Below are positions 18,799 through 29,246 of a stretch of DNA of 45,075 bases, piece after piece (the first letter of the stretch is position 1; each line of letters starts with the position of its first letter). This DNA is from Halomonas lysinitropha (GTDB lineage Bacteria > Pseudomonadota > Gammaproteobacteria > Pseudomonadales > Halomonadaceae). The position numbers and the translations under genes were made by a program. The DNA lies in the NCBI RefSeq assembly GCF_902500215.1, contig NZ_CABVOU010000049.1, positions 1 to 45,075 on the forward strand, written 5' to 3'. The notes under the pieces are model-generated. The model was not told where the DNA came from. It saw only the letters and a program-made list of their open reading frames with translations, and searched no databases.

Positions 18799-19000
18799 GG
18801 GTGACCTCTACTGGGTGGGAACAGGGGGTGAAATTACCTGGGTATTATCCGGGGCGCCACCTGTCGGGGCAATTGCAGGATGGTCGCACCCGCTGTAGGC
18901 GATTTACAGAAACCTGTCGCAGACTACAGGCCGGCCGCGAGGCTGGTATCATGGCGCGTCTCCGCACGCCGTTCACGACCACGGTTGGGTAACCGATAGC

Positions 19001-22000
19001 ATGCCGAACTTCTCGCCGCTCGACCCGCCGCGCCCCCAGGGGCTGCGCGATATTCTCTACTGGCAGACCCCGCCGGGCAGCGCCACCGCCCTGGCCCTGG
19101 CCCACCTGGCCGAGGATGCCCCGCTGCTGGTGATCACCCCCGACACGGCTACGGCCCAGCGCCTGGAGAGCGACCTGGGCTTCTACGGTCATCTGCCGGT
19201 GCTGCCCTTCCCCGACTGGGAGACGCTGCCCTACGACAGCTTCTCGCCGCACCAGGATATCGTCTCGGAGCGGCTGCGCACCCTGCGCCGGCTGCAGGAC
19301 GGCGAACACGGCATCGTGCTGGCGGCCATGAACACCCTGATGCAGCGCCTGCCGCCGGTGGACTACATCGCCGGGCGCGTGATGACGCTGGAAACCGGCC
19401 AGACCCTGGACCGCGAGGGATTCCGGGACGCCCTGTCGCGGGCCGGCTACCGGGCCGTGGAAACGGTCTACGAGCCCGGTGAATACGCCCTGCGCGGCGC
19501 CCTGATCGACCTCTTCCCCATGGGCGCCGAAGCGCCGCTGCGCATCGACCTGTTCGATGACGAGATCGACACCCTGCGCCACTTCGATCCGGACACCCAG
19601 CGCAGCCAGGACCGGGTCGCCCGGGTGGAGCTGTTGCCCGCCCACGAATACTCGCTGTCGCGCAGCGCCATCGCCTGCTTCCGCGACGGCTTCGAGACGC
19701 TGTTCGACGTCGACCCGCGCCAGTGCCCGCTCTATGTGGACGCCCTCAAGGGCATCCCCTCCCCCGGCCTGGAGCAGTACCTGCCGCTGTTCTTCGAAGA
19801 GACCGCCACGCTCTTCGAGCACCTGGCCGAGGGCACCCGCGTGGCCATGCTGCCCGGGGTGTTCGAGGCCGCCGAGCACCACTGGGCGGCCATCGAGAGC
19901 CGCTTCGAGAACCTCGGGGTCGACTCCACCCGGCCGCTGCTGCCGCCCCATCGCGCCTTCGTGCCCGTCGCCGAGGCGTTCGGCGCCATCAAGCGCCACC
20001 CGCGGGTGGCGCTGACCGACGACACCGAGCATCGGCATGCCGTGGTGCCCGCCACCCGGACGCCGCCGACGGTAACGGTCAACGCCCGGGCCAAGCAGCC
20101 GCTGGCCGAGCTGGAGAGCTTCCTCACCGAGCATTCCGCCACCCGGGTGCTGTTCGTCGCCGAGTCGCGTGGCCGCCGCGAGGCCCTGGAGGAGACCCTG
20201 GGGCCGCTGAGGCTCGAGCTGCGCCATGTGGAGGACTTCCCCGCCTTCCTGGAAAGCGAGGCGCGCCTGGCCATCACCGAGGGCGAGATCGACGCCGGCC
20301 TGTGGCTGACCGACCCGGACCTGGCGGTGATCAGCGAGACCGAGCTGTTCGGCGAGGTGGTCCGTCAGAGCCGCCGCCGCGAACGGGCCACCGATAACAG
20401 CGAGCTGGCGATCCGACATCTCTCGGAGCTGCGCCCCGGTGCCCCGGTGGTCCACCAGGCCCATGGCGTGGGCCGCTACAAGGGGCTCGAGACCATCGAG
20501 GCCGGTGGCCAGGCCGCCGAGTTCGTGACCCTGGAGTACGCCGACGGAGCGCGCCTCTACGTGCCCGTGGACAGCCTGCACCTGATCTCCCGCTATGCCG
20601 GGGCCGACGACGAGCTGGCGCCGCTGCATCGGCTGGGCTCGGACCAGTGGGAGAAGGCACGGCGCCGCGCCGCGGAGAAGATCCGCGACACCGCCGCCGA
20701 GCTGCTCGACATCTACGCCCGCCGCGAGGCCAAGGAGGGCTTCGCCTGCGCACCGCCCGACGCCGAGTATGCCCGCTTCGCCGCCAGCTTCCCGTTCGAG
20801 GAGACGCCCGACCAGCGCGCCGCCATCCAGGCCGTGATCGGCGACATGACCGCCCCGCGGCCCATGGACCGGGTCGTCTGCGGCGACGTGGGCTTCGGCA
20901 AGACCGAGGTCGCCATGCGCGCGGCCTTCCTCGCCGTGCACTCCAGCCGCCAGGTGGTGGTGCTGGTGCCCACCACCCTGCTCGCCCGCCAGCACTACGA
21001 GAACTTTCGCGACCGCTTCGCCGACACCGCGGTGAATATCGAGCTGATCTCGCGCTTCACGGCGGGCAAGGGTCAGGCCGCGTCGCTCAAGCGTATCGAG
21101 GCGGGTCAGGCGGACATCGTCATCGGCACCCACAAGCTGCTGTCGAAGAGCACGAAACTGCCCCACATGGGGCTGCTGGTCATCGACGAGGAGCACCGCT
21201 TCGGCGTGGCCCAGAAGGAGCGCCTCAAGAGCCTGCGGGCCGAGGTGGACATCCTGACCATGACCGCCACCCCGATCCCGCGCACCCTGAACATGGCCAT
21301 GAGCGGCATCCGCGACCTGTCGATCATTGCCACGCCGCCGGCCCGGCGCCTCTCGGTGAAGACCTTCGTCCAGCAGCGTGACGAGGCGGTGATCAAGGAG
21401 GCGATCCTGCGCGAGATCCTGCGCGGTGGCCAGGTGTACTTCCTGCACAACGAGGTCAAGACCATCGAGACCGCCGCCGAGACGGTGCGCGAGCTAGTGC
21501 CCGATGCCCGGGTCGGCGTCGCCCACGGCCAGCTGCCGGAGCGCCAGCTGGAGCGGATCATGTCCGACTTCTATCACAAGCGCTTCAATGTGCTGGTCTG
21601 CTCGACCATCATCGAGACCGGCATCGACGTGCCCAGCGCCAACACCATCGTCATCGAGCGGGCCGACAAGTTCGGCCTGGCCCAGCTCCACCAGCTGCGC
21701 GGCCGGGTCGGGCGCAGCCACCACCAGGCCTATGCCTACCTGCTGGCCCCGCCGCCCCGGGTGATGACCAAGGATGCCGCCAAGCGGCTGGAGGCCATCG
21801 CCGGCGCCGAGGACCTGGGTGCCGGCTTCACCCTGGCCAGCCATGACATGGAGATCCGCGGCGCGGGCGAACTGCTTGGCGAGGAGCAGAGCGGCCAGAT
21901 GGAGGCCGTCGGCTACGGCCTCTACATGCAGATGCTCGATCGCGCCGTGACGGCGATTCGCGAGGGCCGCACGCCCAACATCGAGGCGCCGCTGGAGCAG

Positions 22001-22450
22001 GGGGTCGAGATCAGCCTCAATCTGCCGGCCCTGATTCCCGACGACTACCTCCACGACGTCCAGCAGCGCCTGGTGATGTACAAGCGCATCGCCAACGCCA
22101 ATGACGAGGCCGAACTCAAGGAGCTGCAGGTGGAGATGATCGACCGCTTCGGCCTGCTGCCGGCCCCGGTGAAGACCCTGCTGCGCCAGACCCGGCTGCG
22201 CCAGCGTGCCGAGCGCCTGGGCATCACCCGCCTGGAGGCCGGTCCCGAGAAGGGCCGCGTGATCTTCGGCAGCCAGACCGCCGTCGATCCGCTGGTGCTG
22301 GTCGAGCTGATCCAGCGCGACCCCGATCGCTACCGCCTGGATGGCGCCGACACCCTGCGTTTCGAGGCCCCGATGGAAAAGGAAGAGACCCGCTTCCAGG
22401 TGGTGGAACAGCTTCTCGACATCCTCAACCGCAAGGCCGAAGCGGCGTAA
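19001..22450 (+). CDS. mfd: Mfd, transcription-repair coupling factor
   Basis: A 1149-residue protein with all Mfd modules: a UvrB-like N-terminal part, the RNA polymerase interaction domain near VVHQAHGVGRYKGLE (about 485-500), the RecG-like translocase with Walker A GDVGFGKTE (about 627-635) and DEEHRFGVAQ, and helicase motifs such as RGRVGRSHHQAYAY. The C-terminal TRCF domain follows. Mfd removes RNA polymerase stalled at lesions and recruits UvrA. Length matches the E. coli protein (1148). It is transcribed alone, divergent from gap, as in Pseudomonas. Confidence 0.97.
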   Translation: MPNFSPLDPPRPQGLRDILYWQTPPGSATALALAHLAEDAPLLVITPDTATAQRLESDLGFYGHLPVLPFPDWETLPYDSFSPHQDIVSERLRTLRRLQDGEHGIVLAAMNTLMQRLPPVDYIAGRVMTLETGQTLDREGFRDALSRAGYRAVETVYEPGEYALRGALIDLFPMGAEAPLRIDLFDDEIDTLRHFDPDTQRSQDRVARVELLPAHEYSLSRSAIACFRDGFETLFDVDPRQCPLYVDALKGIPSPGLEQYLPLFFEETATLFEHLAEGTRVAMLPGVFEAAEHHWAAIESRFENLGVDSTRPLLPPHRAFVPVAEAFGAIKRHPRVALTDDTEHRHAVVPATRTPPTVTVNARAKQPLAELESFLTEHSATRVLFVAESRGRREALEETLGPLRLELRHVEDFPAFLESEARLAITEGEIDAGLWLTDPDLAVISETELFGEVVRQSRRRERATDNSELAIRHLSELRPGAPVVHQAHGVGRYKGLETIEAGGQAAEFVTLEYADGARLYVPVDSLHLISRYAGADDELAPLHRLGSDQWEKARRRAAEKIRDTAAELLDIYARREAKEGFACAPPDAEYARFAASFPFEETPDQRAAIQAVIGDMTAPRPMDRVVCGDVGFGKTEVAMRAAFLAVHSSRQVVVLVPTTLLARQHYENFRDRFADTAVNIELISRFTAGKGQAASLKRIEAGQADIVIGTHKLLSKSTKLPHMGLLVIDEEHRFGVAQKERLKSLRAEVDILTMTATPIPRTLNMAMSGIRDLSIIATPPARRLSVKTFVQQRDEAVIKEAILREILRGGQVYFLHNEVKTIETAAETVRELVPDARVGVAHGQLPERQLERIMSDFYHKRFNVLVCSTIIETGIDVPSANTIVIERADKFGLAQLHQLRGRVGRSHHQAYAYLLAPPPRVMTKDAAKRLEAIAGAEDLGAGFTLASHDMEIRGAGELLGEEQSGQMEAVGYGLYMQMLDRAVTAIREGRTPNIEAPLEQGVEISLNLPALIPDDYLHDVQQRLVMYKRIANANDEAELKELQVEMIDRFGLLPAPVKTLLRQTRLRQRAERLGITRLEAGPEKGRVIFGSQTAVDPLVLVELIQRDPDRYRLDGADTLRFEAPMEKEETRFQVVEQLLDILNRKAEAA

Positions 22451-22554
22451 CGAAATCCCTGAAATTCCCGGCCGCCCGGGCGATACTATAGGGTCATGAC
22501 GCCCAGGATGGGCCCATCGCAGCCCTGACCACGGCAACCTAGAGAAAAACCTCG

Positions 22555-23604
22555 ATGAAACATTCCCCCCCGCTCGGGCACCTTGCCCGATTCGCCACGA
22601 CACTGGGTCTCTGCGCCGCCCTGATCACACCGCTCCATGCCAGCACCGAGGAGTGGCCGCGTGGCTACTATCCCCTTCCCGAGGAGGGTGACCTGGTCGG
22701 CGAGGTGTACAAAGTCGTCGCCGAGAGCGGCGATACCCTGATCGATATCGGCCACGAGCACGGTATCGGCTACGAGGAGATGGTGCGCGCCAATCCGGAT
22801 GTCAGCATCTGGGCGCCCTTCGCGGGCACCGCGGTCGTGATTCCCGGCCGCTTCATCCTGCCCGAGGGGCCCCGCGAGGGGGTGGTGGTCAACGTGGCGG
22901 AGATGCGTCTCTACTACTATCCCCCGGCCGAGGAGGACGAAACGCCACGCGTCGAGACCTACCCCATCGCCGTGGGGCGCATGGACTGGAAGACCCCCCT
23001 GGGCACCACCCGCATCACCGAGAAGGTCAAGAACCCGGCCTGGTACCCGCCGGCGTCGATCCGCCGCGAGCGTGCCGAGGCCGGTGACCCGCTCCCCAGC
23101 GTGGTGCCACCGGGCCCCGACAACCCGATGGGCTCGCGCAAGATGCGCCTGGGCATCCCCGGTTACCTGATCCATGGCACCAATCGCCCCGAGGGCGTCG
23201 GCATGCGCGTGACCCACGGCTGTATCAGGATGCTGCCCGAGGACATCGAGGCCCTCTTCCCACGCCTGCCCATCGGCACCCAGGTCAAGCTGATCAACGA
23301 GACGCTCAAGCTCGGCTGGGCCGACGGGACCCTGCATGTCCAGGCCTATCCCTACCTGGACGAAGAGGACGGCACCACCATGCAGCGCATCACCGAGGCC
23401 CTCGCCCAGGTCGACACGGCGACCAGCGGGCTCGACTATCCGGTGGATTATGCGCGCCTGCGCGAGGTCGTGGAGGTGCCGCAGGGCATGCCCGTGGCGC
23501 TGGATACCAGCACGCCGAAACCGACCCCGGAAACGCTCTGGGATCGCCTGGAGCTGATCGCCGCCGATACCGAGTCCCGCGAGAGCCAGCCCGAGGAAGG
23601 CTGA
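22555..23604 (+). CDS. L,D-transpeptidase with LysM-like domain (YbiS/ErfK group)
   Basis: A 349-residue exported protein. Residues 1-30 form a signal peptide (cleavage likely after LHA). A LysM-like region (about 51-98: YKVVAESGDTLIDIG...NPDVSIWAPFAG) is followed by a YkuD catalytic domain with His207 in HGTNRPEG, His221 and Cys223 in VTHGCIRM. The E. coli homologues ErfK, YcfS and YbiS join the C-terminal lysine of Braun lipoprotein to diaminopimelate in peptidoglycan. That fits the lipoprotein gene 290 bases downstream on the other strand. The last ~100 residues form a low-similarity tail. It starts 105 bases after mfd. Confidence 0.92.
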   Translation: MKHSPPLGHLARFATTLGLCAALITPLHASTEEWPRGYYPLPEEGDLVGEVYKVVAESGDTLIDIGHEHGIGYEEMVRANPDVSIWAPFAGTAVVIPGRFILPEGPREGVVVNVAEMRLYYYPPAEEDETPRVETYPIAVGRMDWKTPLGTTRITEKVKNPAWYPPASIRRERAEAGDPLPSVVPPGPDNPMGSRKMRLGIPGYLIHGTNRPEGVGMRVTHGCIRMLPEDIEALFPRLPIGTQVKLINETLKLGWADGTLHVQAYPYLDEEDGTTMQRITEALAQVDTATSGLDYPVDYARLREVVEVPQGMPVALDTSTPKPTPETLWDRLELIAADTESRESQPEEG

Positions 23605-23632
23605 GCCTCTGCTGGCCTGATCGCGCAGAGGC
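23605..23632 (+). terminator. Stem-loop directly behind the L,D-transpeptidase gene
   Basis: Arms GCCTCTGC and GCAGAGGC (eight perfect pairs, 12-base loop) begin immediately after the TGA stop. No T-run follows, so it is either a weak terminator or a transcript-protecting hairpin. Confidence 0.35.
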
Positions 23633-23642
23633 AGCAACCCCA

Positions 23643-23773
23643 TCGCGATGCAAGCATCGCTCCCACAAGGTCACACTGCCATCGGCCTGTTGTGGGAGCG
23701 ACATTCATGTCGCGATTAAGAGGCCACCCATCGCAAAAGAAGGAGAAGCATCGAGCCGTTCGCTCCCACAAGG
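23643..23773. repeat. Cluster of inverted REP elements (BIME-like)
   Basis: TCGCGATGCAAGCATCGCTCCCACAA (in two parts TCGCGATGCAAGC and ATCGCTCCCACAA) is followed 20 bases later by the inverted form TTGTGGGAGCGA...TCGCGA, then by a partial third copy, TTCGCTCCCACAAGGG. The layout is that of paired Pseudomonas-type REP elements. It separates the two convergent genes. Confidence 0.7.
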
Positions 23774-23812
23774 GCAACAGTGCTGCCACAGGATGAATAG
23801 CACACTTCAACC

Positions 23813-23851
23813 AAAAAAACAGGGGCCTTGCCGTGAACGGCAAGGCCCCTG
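23813..23851 (-). terminator. Rho-independent terminator of the lpp-like gene
   Basis: On the minus strand a 14-base perfect stem (CAGGGGCCTTGCCG arm) with a short loop is followed by GTTTTTTT-like sequence (seven A on the plus strand at 23813-23819). It is about 45 bases past the lipoprotein stop. Very strong signal. Confidence 0.9.
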
Positions 23852-23894
23852 TCTTGAAGGCTCTACAACCGCCCTGATGGGCGGTCGAAAGCGA

Positions 23895-24158
23895 TCACTT
23901 ACGCATGGAACGCTCGAACATGCGGTTCATCTCTTCGCGGTTCTGCTCGGACATCTGCAGGGCCGCACGAGCGTCGCGCTGTGCCTGGTTGGCGGTGTTC
24001 TGCGCCTGGGTGGCGATGCTGCGTGCTTCGGCAGCGTCGGCCTGTGCAGACTCGGCGGTCATGCGAACGTCTTCCAGGGCGCTGGTGGAGGCACAACCAG
24101 CCAGAATGGCCAGGGATGCGGCAGCGGCGGTCAGCTTGAGGGTAGTCTTCAGAGTCAT
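23895..24158 (-). CDS. lpp: Braun-type (Lpp/OprI) outer membrane lipoprotein
   Basis: An 87-residue lipoprotein. The signal peptide ends in the lipobox LAGC (Cys22), so the mature chain has 66 residues, close to OprI and Lpp. The mature part is one Ala/Gln-rich heptad coiled coil and ends in RSMRK with a C-terminal lysine, the residue joined to peptidoglycan in this family. AAGGAG lies six bases before the ATG. A promoter-like pair lies about 120-145 bases upstream and a strong terminator downstream, so it is a single-gene transcript, as is usual for this abundant protein. L,D-transpeptidase-fold genes flank it on both sides. Confidence 0.9.
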   Translation of the reverse strand: MTLKTTLKLTAAAASLAILAGCASTSALEDVRMTAESAQADAAEARSIATQAQNTANQAQRDARAALQMSEQNREEMNRMFERSMRK

Positions 24159-24276
24159 GGTGTTCTCCTTGGGTCTTCCTTGGGTACTGCGTTGATGTTG
24201 CCTGAAATCAGGCTTCCTGCGAAAGCAGGTCTTCTTGCAGCGACTTCTGCTGCGAAGCACAGGAGTCAAACGCTGT

Positions 24277-24303
24277 TTTATAATATGCAACGGCGCTTGT
24301 CCA
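24277..24303 (-). promoter_or_regulatory. Candidate promoter of the lpp-like gene
   Basis: On the minus strand TGGACA (24303-24298) is followed by a 15-base spacer and TATAAA (24282-24277) in a locally AT-rich stretch. The spacer is a little short, but no better pair is near. The leader would be about 110 bases long. Confidence 0.45.
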
Positions 24304-24334
24304 CAGCTTAGAACGTCCCTAGCGTATGTAAAGC

Positions 24335-24946
24335 CTAGCGGATCACGACGCGTGTGCCAATGTCGATCAATGACGACAGGCGCTCGACCTGCGAGTCGGT
24401 CACCGCGACACAGCCCTCCGTCCAATGGAATCGCTCGTGGATGTCAGTATCTCCCTCGCCGACACCATGGATGCCGATAAAGCCGCCAAGGATCGTCTCC
24501 TGCGGCGGATAGCCGTGCCGACGGTAGTAGGAGAAGTAGTCGTCATAGTCCTGCTGACTGTAGACCCCGGCTTCCAGCGCCATGCGGGCGTGGGTCGGCG
24601 TGGGGTAGTCGAGCCCGATGAAGATGTGGAACTTGCTGCGGTGATTGAAGCGGTTGACCCGGAACTCGCCGAGTGGCGTGGCGCGATCACCCCGTTGACG
24701 CTGCGGCCTGGCCCCACCGCGCCCCAGCGAGACGGGTTCGAAGCGCTCGAGCAGCTGATTGCCGCGGTAGACACTCAGCGCCGCTTCACCGTCCTCGACC
24801 AGCACCCAGAGCTCGCTGTCGTGGCGAGGAACAATGGCGCGGGAGAGCAGGCTCTCCATGAGGTTGGCTGAGGCGTGCGGAGCCAGCAGCAGCAAGGGCG
24901 AAGACAGTGCCAGCAGGCCGAAGCGGCGACGGGACAGGTGCTTCAT
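24335..24946 (-). CDS. L,D-transpeptidase family protein (YkuD fold), exported
   Basis: A 203-residue protein from the ATG at 24946. The N-terminus (SRRRFGLLALSS) has a twin-arginine look and a hydrophobic signal ending near HASA. The YkuD domain holds His160 in GIHGVGEG and Cys179 in HWTEGCVAVTD. The subfamily differs from the first L,D-transpeptidase: no LysM, and the WTEGC form of the active site seen in YafK-like and related proteins. In E. coli, YafK (DpaA) releases Lpp from peptidoglycan, so an opposing activity is possible but cannot be shown here. It lies upstream of, and in the same direction as, the lipoprotein gene. The start could also be the ATG three codons earlier. Confidence 0.85.
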   Translation of the reverse strand: MKHLSRRRFGLLALSSPLLLLAPHASANLMESLLSRAIVPRHDSELWVLVEDGEAALSVYRGNQLLERFEPVSLGRGGARPQRQRGDRATPLGEFRVNRFNHRSKFHIFIGLDYPTPTHARMALEAGVYSQQDYDDYFSYYRRHGYPPQETILGGFIGIHGVGEGDTDIHERFHWTEGCVAVTDSQVERLSSLIDIGTRVVIR

Positions 24947-25072
24947 CGGTGGCATCTCGGTGACATGCGGAAAATGAAAGGCGCGCTGACCGTTGTTATA
25001 CCGGATTGACGCCCAACTGTCAGGAGGCGATGGCGGGACTCCCATGGGGATCAGCTCCCGGCGGCGGGCGCA

Positions 25073-26323
25073 TCAGCCGGGCAGGATAGCACCCATCCGG
25101 AAGACCTCGCGCAGGGAGGTGATGCCGGCGGCCGCCTTGGCCAGGCCATCGGCAATCATCAGGGTCTCGCCCCGCTCCCTCAGGCTGCGTCGCAGAATGG
25201 CGTCATCGGCATGGCGCAACAGCAGGGCATGATCCTCCGGGGTAGGCTGCCAGATCTCGAAGACGCCGGTCCGCTCCCGGTAGCCCAGACCGTCACACTG
25301 CTCGCAGCCCACCGGCACCCAGGCAGAGTCGGGGGCCTCGAGCCCTACCGCCTCGAGCCACTCGACATCCCGGGACGGCGTCGGCCAGCGTTCTCGACAG
25401 TGCTCGCAGAGCCGGCGCACCAGGCGCTGGGCGATCACCATGCCGAGGCTGGCGCTGATCTCGGCATCCTCCAGTTCGAGTTGTCGCAGCATGGAGACCA
25501 CGCCAACGGCATCGCGGCTATGCAGGGTCCCCATCAGCGAGCGACCGCTACTGGCCACACTGACGGCCGCCGCCGCAGAGCCCGTGTCCCGGATCTCGCC
25601 GATCAACACATAGTCCGGATCCAGGCGCAACATGGAGCGCGTGCCGCTAGCGAAGTCGAGCCCGCTTTTCGCGTCCACTTGAATCTGGTTGATGCCGGAG
25701 ATGGAATACTCCACCGGATCCTCGAGCGTCACCACGTGACTCTCGGTGAGGCGCAGCTGATTCAGCAGGGTGTAGAGGGTCGTGGTCTTGCCGGCCCCGG
25801 TAGGGCCTGCCACCAGCAGCATGCCGCCCGTTGCATCCATCCAGCGGCGAATCCCTCGAGCCCCCTGCTCGCCGATCCCCAGGGCAAGGGGGTCATGAAA
25901 GGACGGCGGCGGGGCAAGAAAGCGGATGGCCAATTTCTCCCCGGCGACACAGTGCACGGCGGTGACCCTGAGGAAGGTCTCTTCCACGCCTTCCGCGTCG
26001 GAGGTCCAGCTGAAACTGCCTTCGCTGGCAACCCGCGAGGGCGTGGGATCCAGCCCGGCGAGCACCTTGAACTGATTGGTCAGTTGAACGCCATCGCCGA
26101 CATCGAGTTCGAGGGCATCGATGATACGGCCGTCGATGCGCAGGCGAATGCGCCATCGCTCTCGGGAAGGGTCGAGATGAATGTCGCTGGCCCTCGCCCG
26201 GGCGGCATCATGCAGCAGCAGATTCGCCGCCAGCGTCTCGCCTTCATCTCCCGATGGATCCGCGAGGCGTGCTTCAAGACGCGGTAGCAGCCGGCGCCTT
26301 GCCAGCTGCCGTTCATTCGCCAT
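25073..26323 (-). CDS. Solitary GspE/PilB-type secretion ATPase
   Basis: A 416-residue ATPase. It has Walker A GPTGAGKTTT (173-182), the Asp box LTLEDPVEY-like VVTLEDPVEY, Walker B VLIGEIRD, a His box GTLHSRDAV and a four-cysteine zinc motif (CEHC, later CEQC) of the GspE/PilB group. Family members power type II secretion or type IV pili. It is shorter than GspE (about 500) because the N-terminal N1 domain is missing. No other secretion or pilus gene lies near. The start overlaps the stop of the GIY-YIG-like gene by one base (TGATG), so the two are translated together. Its partner machine, if any, is unknown. Confidence 0.88.
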   Translation of the reverse strand: MANERQLARRRLLPRLEARLADPSGDEGETLAANLLLHDAARARASDIHLDPSRERWRIRLRIDGRIIDALELDVGDGVQLTNQFKVLAGLDPTPSRVASEGSFSWTSDAEGVEETFLRVTAVHCVAGEKLAIRFLAPPPSFHDPLALGIGEQGARGIRRWMDATGGMLLVAGPTGAGKTTTLYTLLNQLRLTESHVVTLEDPVEYSISGINQIQVDAKSGLDFASGTRSMLRLDPDYVLIGEIRDTGSAAAAVSVASSGRSLMGTLHSRDAVGVVSMLRQLELEDAEISASLGMVIAQRLVRRLCEHCRERWPTPSRDVEWLEAVGLEAPDSAWVPVGCEQCDGLGYRERTGVFEIWQPTPEDHALLLRHADDAILRRSLRERGETLMIADGLAKAAAGITSLREVFRMGAILPG

Positions 26324-26745
26324 CAGTCGCTACGCTCGACGATGAACTGGGACATCAACTTGTCGGTCCGACCGCGCAAGTGCATCTCGGTCTTGTCGAA
26401 GGGAAAGCGATCGATGTAGTCCTGGTTCACCGGTGGCTTGTGAACATTCACCAAGGCCGCCTCGAGCCGCTCGCGGTAGACATAGGTCGCCGCCGCGATA
26501 CTGTAGCAGAGGGTCTCCCCGGGCTCCAGGCGGCGCGTCCACTCCGCGCGCAGTTCGTGATGGCGAATGCGTTGACGCACGTCGCCGGATTCACCGATAT
26601 AGAGCAGTCGCTCGATGCCGGGTTCGCCATCGGCTGCGGCCGTGCCGGCGTAGACACAGAAGATCCCCGATATGTCAGGAATCTCGCCAAGCTGCTCGTC
26701 CGTCCAGTAGCCCAGCAGCTTGAGTGACAGGATCTGATCCGACAT
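26323..26745 (-). CDS. GIY-YIG-like nuclease-fold protein
   Basis: A 140-residue protein from the ATG at 26745 (GAGGAG seven bases before). The pattern GIFCVYAG, then LLYIGESGDVRQRI, then YRERLEAALVNVHKPPVN matches the GIY-YIG core: tyrosine strand, YIG strand, arginine, glutamate and a late asparagine. GIY-YIG domains cut DNA in repair, restriction and mobile introns. The first GIY is degenerate (FCVY), so activity is uncertain. It is coupled to the GspE-like gene downstream and lies 11 bases after the ferritin-like gene. Confidence 0.65.
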   Translation of the reverse strand: MSDQILSLKLLGYWTDEQLGEIPDISGIFCVYAGTAAADGEPGIERLLYIGESGDVRQRIRHHELRAEWTRRLEPGETLCYSIAAATYVYRERLEAALVNVHKPPVNQDYIDRFPFDKTEMHLRGRTDKLMSQFIVERSD

Positions 26746-26755
26746 CGCTTTCTCC

Positions 26756-27220
26756 TCAGTAGTCCTCGAGTCGTTGCATATCGCGGGCAATCCGCCGAAC
26801 TTCGGCCTCGTGGCCGCTGGAAAGCGAGGTGAAGAACTCGCGCTCGGCCTCCATGGATGCCCGCTCGACACGATGAGCATACAGGTCCTGCAGCGTCCTG
26901 TGCATGGTCAAGGCCGTGGAAAGCACATCCTGCACGCTGTCGCACGAGATGCATTCGGTCAGGCGATCGAGCGTGGGGGCATGGGGAAAGTCAGCCGGAT
27001 CATCGAACCAGGTCTCGAGAACCTTGCGATGATCGCGCTCTTCCGCGAGGTAGTCGTCCAGTTCGGCCTGCATCTTGCGTTCGTGCTCGGCGAGGTATTC
27101 CAGCGCCATGCGCACCCGATCGTTCACACCGCCTTCGGCCAGCTGGTCATACTGCGCCGCGAGCCTGCGGTGGTAATCGGCCGCCCAGGCGACCAGCTCC
27201 TTGACCTGATGAAAACGCAT
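26756..27220 (-). CDS. Ferritin-like/hemerythrin-like helical protein
   Basis: A 154-residue all-helical protein from the ATG at 27220, preceded by GGAGGAG. Helices carry EYLAEHERKM (ExxxE/H type) and EREFFTSLSSGHEAE, a spacing typical of di-iron ferritin-like folds, but no rubredoxin domain is present. I cannot name the family or function. It is the first of three close, same-strand genes (with the GIY-YIG-like and GspE-like genes) and may be co-transcribed with them. Confidence 0.5.
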   Translation of the reverse strand: MRFHQVKELVAWAADYHRRLAAQYDQLAEGGVNDRVRMALEYLAEHERKMQAELDDYLAEERDHRKVLETWFDDPADFPHAPTLDRLTECISCDSVQDVLSTALTMHRTLQDLYAHRVERASMEAEREFFTSLSSGHEAEVRRIARDMQRLEDY

Positions 27221-27349
27221 TGCGACTCCTCCCACTGATGCCCTGAAACGGGCGGATGATGAGTTCATCCTAGCCAAGTCGCGTCCATCACGCTTGACGC
27301 ATATCAACTCGCGGGCTTGCGGCGCAAGGAGAGTCGCCGGGCGTCTGCG

Positions 27350-28942
<1,593 letters not shown>

Positions 28943-29074
28943 TGAGGGGTCCAATCAGTGCATGAAACGGGGGCGCGATTGTACCGGTTATGGTCACCGA
29001 TCACACCCGGAGCAAGGACCTATCGCGGATAGCAGCATCGCTCGGGACTGATCCGTCGGCAGGCCTACGCGCCT

Positions 29075-29163
29075 CTTTGGGGTCAGACCCCGGCGGAGGG
29101 TATAACCGCTCGAATCGTGCATCATGCTGGGCCTGGCGGCTTGGCCGGGGTCTGACCCCAAAG
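29075..29163. mobile_element. MITE-like element with perfect 20-bp inverted ends
   Basis: Left end CTTTGGGGTCAGACCCCGGC (29075-29094) is the exact inverse of the right end at 29144-29163. Each end is itself a palindrome (GGGGTCAGACCCC or GGGGTCTGACCCC). The 49-base centre codes for nothing recognisable. The GGGGTCAGACCCC motif is common in elements mobilised in trans by REP-associated or IS transposases. No target duplication is obvious. Confidence 0.65.
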
Positions 29164-29246
29164 GGGTAGCCACCGGGACTCGCGAGGAAAATGCTGCGAT
29201 CATCCTGAAAATCGTGGAGATGTCCCAGAGTCAGGCCTCAGAGGGC

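Noticed and set aside
18845..21448. An 867-codon minus-strand frame opposite mfd
   Set aside because: Shadow of a strongly conserved gene; no recognisable domain.
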